A stretch of 64,000 nucleotides of DNA from CAXXIC01 sp049315325. Lineage in GTDB: Bacteria; Bacteroidota; Bacteroidia; Bacteroidales; UBA7332. Location: NCBI GenBank assembly GCA_049315325.1, contig JBMOKJ010000014.1:3748-67747 (forward strand). The letters are read 5' to 3'. This document shows, in pieces, positions 53,387-62,459 of this stretch. Within the stretch, counting starts at the first letter, position 1; each line of letters opens with the position of its first letter. A program made the translations under genes and the position numbers. The notes under the pieces were generated by a model. The model made no database searches. It saw nothing but the letters and a program-made list of their open reading frames with translations, and had not been told where the DNA came from.

Positions 53387-54238
53387 ATGAGTGACATCTC
53401 ATTGAATAAAATCAAGAACCTCCTTTTTGCAACTGTCTTGATGTTATCTTTTTTCTCGTGTAAGAATGAGGATAAGGCTGCTGAAGAACGATTGAGTCAA
53501 GCGCAAAAACTGACCAATAGCGGATTGTACAGCGCAGCAAAACTGCAGATTGACTCCATTCGTTCACTCTACCCTAATTCTTACAAGGTGGTGAAAAAGG
53601 CTGTTTTACTTTTTCGCGAAGTAGAGCGTTTGGAGCAGAGTCGCAACTCCATTTTTTGTGATAAAGCCATTGCTGAATTGACTGCGAAATCTAAAGAATT
53701 ACAATCTGATTTTGTCTTTGAGAAAAATGCTGAATATCAGGAGATTGGTTATTGGGTATTACCAAATCAGCGTGTCGAACGTAACTTGCGCCGTAGTTAT
53801 CTGCGTTGTTGTGTTTCGGAGCGAGGAGAGATGATGCTGACTTCTGTATATTGTGGCTCAAGACGCATCGATTTTAATGCAATAAGAGTGATCACTACCG
53901 ACGGTATTTTTGCCGAAACGCTGGAGGTACCATACGATGGTGGTACGAACTTTCAATTTGTTGATGAAGGGATGACAAGTCAGATTGTCACTTATGCTCG
54001 AAAAAAAGAGAATGGAGTTTCTGGATTTATAAGACTTTATGCACATCAAAATATCAAGGTTGAATATCTGGGAGGAAAGCCGTTTAGCTACACGTTAGAC
54101 GAAGAGACCAAGAAGGCCGTTCTAAAAACCTATGCACTATCGCAAGTAATGTCTGATTTGCACCGCTACCAACAAGAGAAGAAGGTGGCCGATGCCAAAC
54201 TGATTTACCTTGCGAAGAAAAATGCCAAAACGAATTGA
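53387..54238 (+). CDS. Bacteroidota lipoprotein of unknown function
   Basis: 283 residues with a lipoprotein signal (FATVLMLSFFSC, Cys about residue 25) followed by a TPR-like helical stretch (AAEERLSQAQKLTNSG, YSAAKLQIDSIRSLYP) and a beta-rich middle (LPNQRVERNLRRSYLRCCV). The last 40 residues are helical and basic. Resembles hypothetical lipoproteins conserved in Bacteroidales. Function unknown. Convergent with dedA, 6 nt away, without a clear terminator. Confidence 0.78.
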   Translation: MSDISLNKIKNLLFATVLMLSFFSCKNEDKAAEERLSQAQKLTNSGLYSAAKLQIDSIRSLYPNSYKVVKKAVLLFREVERLEQSRNSIFCDKAIAELTAKSKELQSDFVFEKNAEYQEIGYWVLPNQRVERNLRRSYLRCCVSERGEMMLTSVYCGSRRIDFNAIRVITTDGIFAETLEVPYDGGTNFQFVDEGMTSQIVTYARKKENGVSGFIRLYAHQNIKVEYLGGKPFSYTLDEETKKAVLKTYALSQVMSDLHRYQQEKKVADAKLIYLAKKNAKTN

Positions 54239-54244
54239 TTGCTC

Positions 54245-54862
54245 TTATTTTGTTTTCTTCAGAGCATTCATGACCAAATACCCCGCAAACAAAACTCCCA
54301 AAACAAGTAGTCCGATTGAGAATTCGTGTGCGTATTTGTCAATTGCACCTTTTTGGGTAAATGCTAAATATCCCATTACCGCAAGGCAGATATTCCAAAT
54401 TCCAGCTCCTAAAGTGGTGAAAAATACGAATTTGCCCAAATTCATATTGGCCAATCCCGCAGGAATAGAGATTAGGTGACGAATGCCTGGTACTAATCTC
54501 CCGATAAATGTAGAGCTGTTGCCATTTTTAATAAAGTAAGCTTCCGCTTTTTCTACTTTCTCTTTGTTTACAAGAAACAAATGCCCCAAACGCGAATCAG
54601 CAAATTTGTAAACAATCATTCTGCCTACATACTTTGCCACAAAATAGTTGATAGACGCGCCAATCAGTGCTCCTAAAGTTCCGAAAAATATAATCAATGG
54701 AACATTCATTTCTCCGCCGCTCAACGCTTTGTAAATTGCCGGAGGAATGATGACTTCCGATGGAAGGGGAACTATTGTGCTTTCAATCATCATCAGAATT
54801 GTAATTGAGAAGTAGTTCATATTGTCCATATACCATTGGACGATTGCGTCGTAGAAGTGCAT
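54245..54862 (-). CDS. DedA-family membrane protein
   Basis: 205 residues with several membrane helices. DedA/SNARE-associated signature: ESTIVPLPSEVIIPPAIY, FFGTLGALIGASINYFVAKYVGR, FIGRLVPGIRHLISIPAGLANM. DedA proteins are linked to undecaprenyl-phosphate or phosphatidyl-lipid flipping. Third gene of the glnS-TPR-dedA transcript (4-nt gap). Confidence 0.92.
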   Translation of the reverse strand: MHFYDAIVQWYMDNMNYFSITILMMIESTIVPLPSEVIIPPAIYKALSGGEMNVPLIIFFGTLGALIGASINYFVAKYVGRMIVYKFADSRLGHLFLVNKEKVEKAEAYFIKNGNSSTFIGRLVPGIRHLISIPAGLANMNLGKFVFFTTLGAGIWNICLAVMGYLAFTQKGAIDKYAHEFSIGLLVLGVLFAGYLVMNALKKTK

Positions 54863-54866
54863 AATC

Positions 54867-56255
54867 TTAATTGTTTAGTCCTTTGTTTATACTGCTAATG
54901 TATTGATCTGTAAGTAGATATTCGCTGTTTAGGTATTCATTGGTCAGAATTTCTGAATTGCTGTTTTCGAGGATGGTTTTGTCGAGCAGCAGTTTGTAAT
55001 AAACGGTCGATTGAAAGTCGCCAGTGAGGTAAAACATTTTTACCATTTTGAGCAACGAAACTATATCAAGCGGATTTGAATCGAAACTCTTTCTGAAATA
55101 GACAAGGGCATATTCGTATTCTCCCTCTTGTTCGTAGATGAATGCCAACGGAAAGTAGACCTTGTAAAAGTCTGGTTCAGTGGCAAGTATTCTCATTAAA
55201 ATCTCTTTTCCTTCCTGGTACTCATTTTTCTCAGTCAACAGATTGGCCTTGACGACAAGAAAGTCAGGATTTGTAGGATCCATATCGATAGCGGTGCATA
55301 TAGCTTCGTACGATGGCTCCAATTCCTTCATTCCGATGTAGCAAATTGCTTTTTGATAGAATCCATCGGCATTGGTTGGGTCAAGTTCTACGATACGTTC
55401 TGCTACTTTCAATCCTTTGTCGAAACGCTTGAGTTCAATAAAACATTGAATAACAACCAAGAGAAAAGCCGTGTTGGTGTTGGAGAATGAGACACACTCT
55501 TCGAATGCAATAGAAGCCGCCTCTATATTCCCGTTTTCGTAGAGGCAAACAGCTCGCATCATTTTCACCTCTTCATTTTTATCCTCTATTGCCAGAGCAA
55601 AGTCGCACGCTTCGATGGCTTTGTCGAGCTGACTCATCGAGCCATACGCACGAATCAGGCTTATCCAATCGGCTATTTCGTAAGGATTGATGTCAAGCAA
55701 TCGGTTGAGCGTTGCCACCATTTCGTCAAACTGCTCACTATCGCCATACGTGAAGGCTAGTTCACGCATCAGATCGGGTTGATTGGGGAATATATCGAGC
55801 CCTTGCTTAATGTAGGAAATGGCCTCTTCAAATGAATCGTTATTGGCAAAAACGTCAGCGATATCGAGGTATAGCGTGAAATCTGGTTTGGAAGACTCGA
55901 TGATACCGTTAATAATGGTTATAGCGTCAGCTTCCTTTTCATTAGCTATGAATATGTCTGCTTTGATGAGTAAGTCTTGAATGCTGTTGACCGGAAGCGT
56001 TTCAATCAGTTCAAGCGCATCAGTTTTGTTTTCAATGCAAAGCAAATAGAGTGCTTTTTTTATTTGCAACTCTACATTACCGGGATGAATTTGCAATCCG
56101 ATGCAAACGGTTTCGTAGGCTAAATGGTAGTTTTCGTCCATCTCGTAGTGAAACGCAATCTCTTCGAATTCGTCTGCATCAAAATAGATGCTGGCGTTTT
56201 GTGCCAGCATCTCTTCAAATCGTTTCACTAATTCAGGAATGTTGTGATTTGCCAT
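54867..56255 (-). CDS. TPR-repeat protein
   Basis: 462 residues made almost wholly of tetratricopeptide-like helical repeats, e.g. AYETVCIGLQIHPGNVELQ, EAISYIKQGLDIFPNQPDL, KAIEACDFALAIEDKNEE, YALVYFRKSFDSNPLD. No signal peptide, so probably a cytoplasmic protein-binding scaffold. Partner unknown. Starts 9 nt after glnS. Confidence 0.9.
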   Translation of the reverse strand: MANHNIPELVKRFEEMLAQNASIYFDADEFEEIAFHYEMDENYHLAYETVCIGLQIHPGNVELQIKKALYLLCIENKTDALELIETLPVNSIQDLLIKADIFIANEKEADAITIINGIIESSKPDFTLYLDIADVFANNDSFEEAISYIKQGLDIFPNQPDLMRELAFTYGDSEQFDEMVATLNRLLDINPYEIADWISLIRAYGSMSQLDKAIEACDFALAIEDKNEEVKMMRAVCLYENGNIEAASIAFEECVSFSNTNTAFLLVVIQCFIELKRFDKGLKVAERIVELDPTNADGFYQKAICYIGMKELEPSYEAICTAIDMDPTNPDFLVVKANLLTEKNEYQEGKEILMRILATEPDFYKVYFPLAFIYEQEGEYEYALVYFRKSFDSNPLDIVSLLKMVKMFYLTGDFQSTVYYKLLLDKTILENSNSEILTNEYLNSEYLLTDQYISSINKGLNN

Positions 56256-56264
56256 TTCTAGGTT

Positions 56265-57971
56265 TTATACTTTGTCTTTCATTTTGCCCCACGCATCTTT
56301 AAGCGGTACGGTGCGGTTGAAGATAAGTTTTTCGGCAGTCGAGTCTTTGTCTACGTTGAAATAGCCGATGCGTTGAAATTGAAATCTGTCCAGCGGTTTG
56401 GCTGATGCTGCAAATGGCTCAATCCTACAATTTGAGAGAATGCGCAACGAATCAGGGTTGAGCGTATCCCGGAAATCGGCAATGCTTTCGTCCAATGGGT
56501 TTTCTGCCATAAACAGACGGTCGTAGAGTCTTACTTCAGCAGATACGCTGTGTTCTACCGAAACCCAGTGCAATGTTCCTTTTACCTTACGTTCGCTTCC
56601 TGCCATACCACTTTTGGTTTCTGGATCGTATTCGCAGTAAATCTCTTCTATTTCACCTGTTTGGTCGTTTTTCTTCACTCCTGTGCATTTCACGATGTAT
56701 GCGTTTTTGAGGCGCACTTCGTTGTCGGGCGAAAGACGGAAATATTTCTTTGGTGGATTCTCCATAAAGTCGTCGCGCTCAATATAGAGCTCGCGGCTGA
56801 AAGGAATCTCGTGGATTGGGCTGTTTTCCAATTCTGGATTATCGAGCGCTTCCATCATCTCCACTTTAGTTTCAGGATAATTGGTGATTATCAGTTTCAC
56901 CGGGTCTATAACTGCCGAAACACGAGTAGCCGTTTGATTGAGGTGTTCACGCACCGAGTGTTCGAGCAACGAAACATCGATAATGCCGTCGTATTTGGTA
57001 TAGCCAATTCGGTTGACAAAGTTCTTAATTGATTCAGAGGTGTATCCGCGACGACGCAACCCACAGATGGTTGGCATACGTGGATCGTCCCAACCGTTCA
57101 CGAGGTTCTCTTGCACCAACTGAAGCAGTTTACGCTTGCTCATCATCGTGTAGGTCATATTCAGTCGGTTAAACTCAATCTGACGTGGGCGATAAGCATT
57201 ATTTGGGTCTTTCAACTGATCTACAAACCAGTCGTAGAGCGGACGGTGTACCTCAAACTCGAGTGTGCACAGCGAGTGCGTGATGCCTTCGAAAAAGTCG
57301 CACTGACCATGAGCAAAGTCATACATTGGATAGACTTTCCACGTCGAACCAGTTCGGTGGTGTGGGAAGTTGATGATACGGTAGATAATAGGATCGCGAA
57401 AGTGCATATTCGACGATGCCATATCTATTTTGGCACGCAGCACACGACTACCTTCTTCAAACTCACCCTTGTTCATGCGTTCAAAGAAATCGAGGTTTTC
57501 TGCTACACTTCTGCTTCTGAATGGACTTTCTGTGCCTGCAACTGTAGGTGTTCCTTTCTGTTTGCTAATCTCTTCAGCCGATTGATCGTCGATGTAGGCT
57601 TTTCCTTCTTTGATTAAAAGAATGGCAAAGTCATATAATTTTTGGAAATAATCTGAAGCATAGAACAGGCGGTCTTCCCAATCAAAGCCCAACCAATTGA
57701 TATCTTCTTTGATTGAATCGACGTATTCCACATCCTCTTTTGTTGGGTTTGTGTCGTCGAATCGCAAGTTGCATTTGCCATTGTATTGCTGTGCCAATCC
57801 AAAGTCGAGGCAAATCGCTTTGGCGTGACCGATATGTAGGTATCCGTTTGGTTCTGGTGGAAATCGGGTGTGAATACGATTGTCATTTTTTCCCTCTTTG
57901 AGGTCACTTTCGACAATGGTTTCAATAAAATTTAGGCTCTTCTTTTCAGTTGAATCATCAATGAGTAACAT
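56265..57971 (-). CDS. glnS: Glutaminyl-tRNA synthetase
   Basis: 568 residues. Class I signatures RFPPEPNGYLHIGHAKA and the KMSKS variant MSKRK. FDDTNPTKE and the GlnRS-type anticodon-binding barrels at the C-terminus distinguish it from GluRS. Presence of GlnRS means Gln-tRNA is made directly. ATG 57971 with a TATTTTTG box 31 nt upstream. Confidence 0.96.
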   Translation of the reverse strand: MLLIDDSTEKKSLNFIETIVESDLKEGKNDNRIHTRFPPEPNGYLHIGHAKAICLDFGLAQQYNGKCNLRFDDTNPTKEDVEYVDSIKEDINWLGFDWEDRLFYASDYFQKLYDFAILLIKEGKAYIDDQSAEEISKQKGTPTVAGTESPFRSRSVAENLDFFERMNKGEFEEGSRVLRAKIDMASSNMHFRDPIIYRIINFPHHRTGSTWKVYPMYDFAHGQCDFFEGITHSLCTLEFEVHRPLYDWFVDQLKDPNNAYRPRQIEFNRLNMTYTMMSKRKLLQLVQENLVNGWDDPRMPTICGLRRRGYTSESIKNFVNRIGYTKYDGIIDVSLLEHSVREHLNQTATRVSAVIDPVKLIITNYPETKVEMMEALDNPELENSPIHEIPFSRELYIERDDFMENPPKKYFRLSPDNEVRLKNAYIVKCTGVKKNDQTGEIEEIYCEYDPETKSGMAGSERKVKGTLHWVSVEHSVSAEVRLYDRLFMAENPLDESIADFRDTLNPDSLRILSNCRIEPFAASAKPLDRFQFQRIGYFNVDKDSTAEKLIFNRTVPLKDAWGKMKDKV

Positions 57972-58002
57972 AGGCTGTTTTCCGGTTTATTTTTGTTGTA
58001 TG

Positions 58003-58010
58003 CAAAAATA
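58003..58010 (-). promoter_or_regulatory. -7 box of the glnS operon
   Basis: TATTTTTG on the minus strand; a TTTT lies 19 nt upstream. Confidence 0.45.
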
Positions 58011-58322
58011 GTGAATTTATGCGCAGAAAAAAACCTCAATTTGCATTTATTTACGCTTTATCTGCTTTCTGAAATTATCAACGCCTAATATAACCTAATT
58101 CAGACTATCTTTTTGATAGGTTTTGATTATGATCGTGTGTTAAATGTAAATTATATCTTATATAAATCCGTTGATTTGTAAATATTCAATTCAAATTCTG
58201 AATAAAATAGTAGTTCATCCAGAATTTAGTGTTATATTTGTACTTATTCGCGTTTAGTATATCTTAATGTGACAAAAAAGTTACATTTCAAGTAAAAACA
58301 TATTTTACAACATATTTTTTTA
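58011..58322. other. AT-rich spacer, no gene recognised
   Basis: No open frame longer than about 20 codons and no clear hairpin. A TATATTTG (58233-58240, plus) could be a -7 box but lacks a -33 partner. Confidence 0.6.
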
Positions 58323-58354
58323 TTTGGAATAAAGGAATAAAAGGTAGATCTTTG
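58323..58354 (+). promoter_or_regulatory. Promoter of the candidate small RNA
   Basis: TTTG (58323-58326), 20 nt, GATCTTTG (58347-58354), one mismatch in the -7 box. Confidence 0.55.
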
Positions 58355-58360
58355 CATCGA

Positions 58361-58447
58361 ATAACCTAAACAATCTTTTTTTACCTTAAAGAACTAATAC
58401 CTATTGAAACTTATAAAAAGGGACTTTGTGAAAAGTCCCTTTTTATT
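58361..58447 (+). ncRNA. Candidate small RNA, about 87 nt
   Basis: The stretch from the expected start (near 58361) to the terminator has no open frame and is bounded by a good promoter and a strong hairpin. The 50 nt before the hairpin is unstructured and pyrimidine/adenine-rich (ACCTTAAAGAACTAATACC). It lies 100 nt before a protein gene, so it could alternatively be an attenuated leader of the DUF1456 gene. Not assigned to a known family. Confidence 0.5.
58415..58447 (+). terminator. Terminator of the candidate small RNA
   Basis: AAAAGGGACTTT and AAAGTCCCTTTT arms around GTGA-type loop, followed by T residues. Confidence 0.85.
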
Positions 58448-58548
58448 TTTCATAGAATTTGCTTCCCTTTTGTCAATCTTCACTCAATATTCCTTAATTT
58501 CGCTCCCGATTTGGATTTTCTTCAAAATCCGCTATTTTTAGTAAGAAT

Positions 58549-59010
58549 ATGACCAACAACGATATTTTACGCCGCATTCGATATGCTTTTGAGTTAAGTG
58601 ATAGCGCGATGATAGAACTTTTTGCTGAAGCTGATTGCAAAGTTAGTCGTTCGGAGGTGAGCGATTGGTTGAAAAAAGAGGACGATCCAGCTTATCGTGA
58701 GTTAACTGATTTGCAATTGGCTACTTTTTTGAATGGCTTTATCAATCAGCGCCGTGGTAGGAGAGAAGGCGAACAGCCCATCCTCGAGAGCAAACTGAAT
58801 AACAACATCATCCTTCGCAAACTGAAAATCGCACTTAATCTGAAGGATGAAGATATTATTCTGCTGCTTGGTATGATTGGGTTTCGCTTGAGCAAGCCCG
58901 AACTGAGCGCATTTTTCCGCAATCCGAATCAAAGCCAGTACCGTGTGTGCAACGATCAAATTTTACGAAACTTTCTTCAAGGACTTCAAGCAAAATATAG
59001 AGTGCAATAG
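58549..59010 (+). CDS. DUF1456 (YehS-like) protein
   Basis: 153 residues with the duplicated helical unit of DUF1456: NDILRRIRYAFELSD with EVSDWLKKEDDPAY, and NNIILRKLKIALNLKD with ELSAFFRNPNQSQY. Function unknown; cytoplasmic, possibly DNA-binding by fold. Leads a probable three-gene transcript with YetF and fRMsr (gaps 25 and 27 nt). Confidence 0.92.
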   Translation: MTNNDILRRIRYAFELSDSAMIELFAEADCKVSRSEVSDWLKKEDDPAYRELTDLQLATFLNGFINQRRGRREGEQPILESKLNNNIILRKLKIALNLKDEDIILLLGMIGFRLSKPELSAFFRNPNQSQYRVCNDQILRNFLQGLQAKYRVQ

Positions 59011-59035
59011 TTGTTTAATCTTTAAATGATAGGTT

Positions 59036-59563
59036 ATGAGTGATTTGCTGAATAATTCTTATTTGCATGTAATGGGCAGCACGTTGGCTGTCTATTTGTT
59101 TATCGTTGTTGCCATTCGTCTGTTTGGAAAGAAAGAATTGGCGCAACTTTCGGTGGTCGATTTGGTGTTTATTCTCCTCATTAGCAATGCAGTGCAAAAT
59201 GCGATGGTTGGTCCCGACACTACGCTTTCGAGTGGATTGGTCGCCGCAACCACACTTTTTGTAGTGAATTATCTCTTCAAATATTTGCAATACCGCTATC
59301 CGAAATTCGGCAAAGTGATCCAAGGCGATGCCACCATGTTGGTCTATAAAGGCAGGATGATTGCAGCGCACATGGATAAAGCGAGAATCAGTGTCGATGA
59401 ATTGATGGAAGCGATTAGAGAGCACGGTGTAGCCTCTGTCGAAGAGGTCGATTTAGCTATTATGGAGGTTGATGGCAGCATCAGCGTTTTGTCGGATCAA
59501 TACAGAAATAAATCCACAAGAAGGAGACGTAGTCATAAAGTGGTTTCAAAGCAAACCGATTGA
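59036..59563 (+). CDS. YetF/DUF421 membrane protein
   Basis: 175 residues: three N-terminal membrane helices (AVYLFIVVAIRLFGKKEL, VDLVFILLISNAVQNAM, LVAATTLFVVNYLFKYL), then a cytoplasmic DUF421 domain (GKVIQGDATMLVYKGRM, MEAIREHGVASVEEVDLAIME). RLFGKKELAQLSVVDLV is the family signature. The YetF family is widespread; role unknown. Ends with a basic tail. Confidence 0.92.
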   Translation: MSDLLNNSYLHVMGSTLAVYLFIVVAIRLFGKKELAQLSVVDLVFILLISNAVQNAMVGPDTTLSSGLVAATTLFVVNYLFKYLQYRYPKFGKVIQGDATMLVYKGRMIAAHMDKARISVDELMEAIREHGVASVEEVDLAIMEVDGSISVLSDQYRNKSTRRRRSHKVVSKQTD

Positions 59564-59590
59564 ACGGTAGTTTAACAAAAAATCCCGGAT

Positions 59591-60070
59591 ATGGAAATAC
59601 TCAATTTTACACGAAATGCATCGAAATCAACGATTTACGAGGAAATTATACCACAAATCGAAGCATTAATTGCTGGTGAAGATGATTTGATTGCAAATCT
59701 AGCTAATGTTTCGGCAGTACTTAAAGAGTCTTTGGGTTTCTTTTGGGTAGGCTTTTATTTGGTAAAAAACGAGGTGTTGATATTGGGTCCGTTTCAAGGA
59801 CTGTTGGCGTGCACAAAAATACAATATGGTAAAGGGGTTTGTGGAAAAGCGTGGTCGGAGTCTCGTTCGATTGTGGTGCCTGATGTCGATGCTTTTCCAG
59901 GTCACATTGCCTGTTCTTCTTTATCACGTTCCGAGATTGTATTGCCTATATATAAAGACAATAAGGTGGTTGCAGTGCTTGATGTTGATAGCGAAAAACT
60001 GAACGATTTTGACGAAATTGATGAGAGAGAATTGAACAAAATTGTTAGATTAATCGAAGAAAAATTGTAA
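59591..60070 (+). CDS. Free methionine-(R)-sulfoxide reductase (GAF domain)
   Basis: 159 residues, a single GAF domain matching fRMsr (MsrC): WVGFYLV, LGPFQG, then Cys74, GVCGKAW (Cys84) and GHIAC (Cys108), the three redox Cys. The residue after Cys108 is Ser109, where many homologues have Asp. It reduces free methionine sulfoxide, an oxidative-stress function. Confidence 0.92.
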   Translation: MEILNFTRNASKSTIYEEIIPQIEALIAGEDDLIANLANVSAVLKESLGFFWVGFYLVKNEVLILGPFQGLLACTKIQYGKGVCGKAWSESRSIVVPDVDAFPGHIACSSLSRSEIVLPIYKDNKVVAVLDVDSEKLNDFDEIDERELNKIVRLIEEKL

Positions 60071-60164
60071 TTTTGTCCAACTTTCTGATTTTGTTCAAAA
60101 AATAGATCAGATTTTTGAATCAACTACATACACTTTATATTATATTATTAACCCAAATTAGAAA

Positions 60165-62201
60165 ATGAACGACGTTTCAATCTTAAACAAAGCTGCTGAC
60201 AATATCAGAATTTTGGCGGCTTCGATGGTCGAGAAGGCAAAATCGGGACACCCCGGTGGCGCAATGGGTGGTGCAGACTACGTGAATGTGCTTTACTCAG
60301 AGTTTTTAACGTACGATCCGAAAGATCCAAACTGGATTAATCGCGACCGTTTCTTCCTCGATCCGGGTCACATGTCGCCAATGCTTTATGCAGTATTGAG
60401 TTTGACGGGTAAATTTACGATGGAAGAGTGCTCAAACTTCCGCCAATGGGATAGCCCAACACCGGGTCACCCAGAAGTAGATGTTTTGCGCGGCATTGAG
60501 AACACCTCTGGTCCACTCGGTCAAGGTCATACTATGGCAGTTGGTGCTGCTATTGCTGAGCGTTTCTTAGTTGCTCGTTTCGGTGAGTGGATGTCGCACA
60601 AAACGTATGCTTTCATCTCTGATGGTGGTGTACAAGAAGAGATTTCGCAAGGTGCAGGTCGTTTGGCTGGTTTCTTGGGATTGAGCAACCTGATTATGTT
60701 TTACGATAGCAACGATATTCAGTTGTCAACCGATACTTCTTCGGTAACGAAAGAAGATACTGCAGCGAAATATGCAGCTTGGGGATGGAACGTGATGACC
60801 ATCAGCGGAAACGACGCTAATGCGATTCGTAAAGCCATTGCTGCTGCTCAAACAGAAACAAAACGTCCGACCATCATCATTGGTAAAACGATTATGGGTA
60901 AAGGCGCTGTGACTGAAGCGGGTGATAATTTCGAACGCAAATGCGCAACTCACGGTATGCCATTGAGCGAATGTGGTGCTTCTTATGCAAAATCAATTTT
61001 AAATTTAGGTGGAAACCCTGAAAATCCTTTTGTGATTTTCGACGAAACTGCCCAATTGTATGCAAAACGTGCTGTTGAACTTGAAAAGATAGTTGCCGGC
61101 AAAAAAGCAGAACAAGCTGCTTGGGAAGCTGCAAGTCCAGAATTGGCTGCTAAACTGAAAAAATTCTTCTCGAAAGAGGCTCCTGCTGTTGATTATGCTA
61201 AAATCGTTCAAAAAGCCGATCAGGCTACACGCGCTGCTTCGGCAACAGTTTTAGGTGTATTGGCGCAAGAGGTCGAAAATATGATCGTATCGTCTGCCGA
61301 CTTGGCAAACTCTGATAAAACAGACGGATTCCTTAAATATACACATGCTTTCACAAGCGGTGATTTCACAGGTGCATTCTTGCAAGCTGGTGTTTGTGAG
61401 TTGACCATGGCTTCGGTGATGAACGGTATAGCCCTTCACGGTGGTGTCATTTGTGCCTGCGGTACATTCTTCGTATTCTCCGACTACATGAAACCAGCGG
61501 TACGTATGGCTGCGTTGATGCAATTGCCAGTGAAATATATCTGGACTCACGACGCTTTCCGCGTAGGAGAGGATGGACCTACCCACCAACCGGTGGAGCA
61601 AGAGGCTCAAATCCGTTTGATGGAACAACTCAAAAACCACCACGGCAAAAACAGTACGTTGGTACTTCGTCCTGCCGATGTGGAAGAGGGAACAGTCGCT
61701 TGGAAAATGGCAATGGAAAACCTAGACACACCAACTGCATTGATTCTTTCGCGTCAGAATATCGTGAACTTGCCTGCTGCAAGTGGTAATCGCTACCAAG
61801 AGGCATTGCAATCGGCTAAAGGAGCATACATCGTATCAAAAGATGCTAAACCAGAAGTGGTGTTGGTAGCAAACGGTTCGGAAGTGGCTTCGTTGGTAGC
61901 TGGTGCTGCGTTGTTGAAAGAGCGCAAAGGCATTCAGGTGCAAATCGTTTCTGCTCCGTCAGAAGGTTTGTTCTTCAACCAATCGGCTGCTTACCAAGAA
62001 GAGGTGATTCCTTCGAATCTGCCTGTTTTTGGTCTTACGGCAGGATTGCCATCGACGCTTTACCGCTTGGTGGGAAAAAACGGTGTGGTTTGGGGACTCG
62101 ATCACTTTGGTTATTCGGCACCATTCAAAGTGTTGGACGAGAAATTCGGATTCAATGCCGAAAACGTCTTCACACAAGTTTCTGCTTTGTTGAAAAAATA
62201 A
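60165..62201 (+). CDS. tkt: Transketolase
   Basis: 678 residues, full length. SGHPGGAMGGADYV, LDPGHMSPMLYA, TSGPLGQGHTMAVGAA and ISDGGVQEE in the TPP domain; the central domain has TFFVFSDYMKPAVRMAAL and THDAFRVGEDGPTHQPVE (sugar-phosphate binding); a C-terminal domain follows. Links glycolysis and the pentose phosphate pathway. Strong terminator after it. Confidence 0.97.
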   Translation: MNDVSILNKAADNIRILAASMVEKAKSGHPGGAMGGADYVNVLYSEFLTYDPKDPNWINRDRFFLDPGHMSPMLYAVLSLTGKFTMEECSNFRQWDSPTPGHPEVDVLRGIENTSGPLGQGHTMAVGAAIAERFLVARFGEWMSHKTYAFISDGGVQEEISQGAGRLAGFLGLSNLIMFYDSNDIQLSTDTSSVTKEDTAAKYAAWGWNVMTISGNDANAIRKAIAAAQTETKRPTIIIGKTIMGKGAVTEAGDNFERKCATHGMPLSECGASYAKSILNLGGNPENPFVIFDETAQLYAKRAVELEKIVAGKKAEQAAWEAASPELAAKLKKFFSKEAPAVDYAKIVQKADQATRAASATVLGVLAQEVENMIVSSADLANSDKTDGFLKYTHAFTSGDFTGAFLQAGVCELTMASVMNGIALHGGVICACGTFFVFSDYMKPAVRMAALMQLPVKYIWTHDAFRVGEDGPTHQPVEQEAQIRLMEQLKNHHGKNSTLVLRPADVEEGTVAWKMAMENLDTPTALILSRQNIVNLPAASGNRYQEALQSAKGAYIVSKDAKPEVVLVANGSEVASLVAGAALLKERKGIQVQIVSAPSEGLFFNQSAAYQEEVIPSNLPVFGLTAGLPSTLYRLVGKNGVVWGLDHFGYSAPFKVLDEKFGFNAENVFTQVSALLKK

Positions 62202-62220
62202 GCTAAGCTTTATACATTAC

Positions 62221-62257
62221 AAATCCCCGTTTATCGATTGATAGACGGGGATTTTTG
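62221..62257 (+). terminator. Terminator of tkt
   Basis: AAATCCCCGT and ACGGGGATTT stem with T run, 20 nt after the tkt stop. Confidence 0.88.
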
Positions 62258-62270
62258 TTTGTAATAAGAC

Positions 62271-62295
62271 CTAACAGGTTTCAAAAACCTGTTAG
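62271..62295. repeat. CTAACAGGTT palindromic repeat
   Basis: CTAACAGGTTT-CAA-AAACCTGTTAG: 11-bp perfect arms around 3 nt. Nothing else in 62296-62459 except CCCGATAGCTATC at 62378-62393, a small dyad. Confidence 0.75.
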
Positions 62296-62459
62296 ATTTG
62301 TTCGATAATTTTATTTGGCCTTTTTTATCGCAAGTTTTCAACTTGTAATTCTTATTTTTGCTTTTTAAAACTGCAATGCATCCCGATAGCTATCAGTAAC
62401 AAACTCCATAATTATAAGGAAGGAGTTATAAACTCGCGACAGTTGGGGGTTACTTTAAT

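Noticed and set aside
58011..58322. Possible riboswitch or tRNA in the glnS-DUF1456 gap
   Set aside because: No cloverleaf, no T-loop consensus and no known riboswitch core was recognised.
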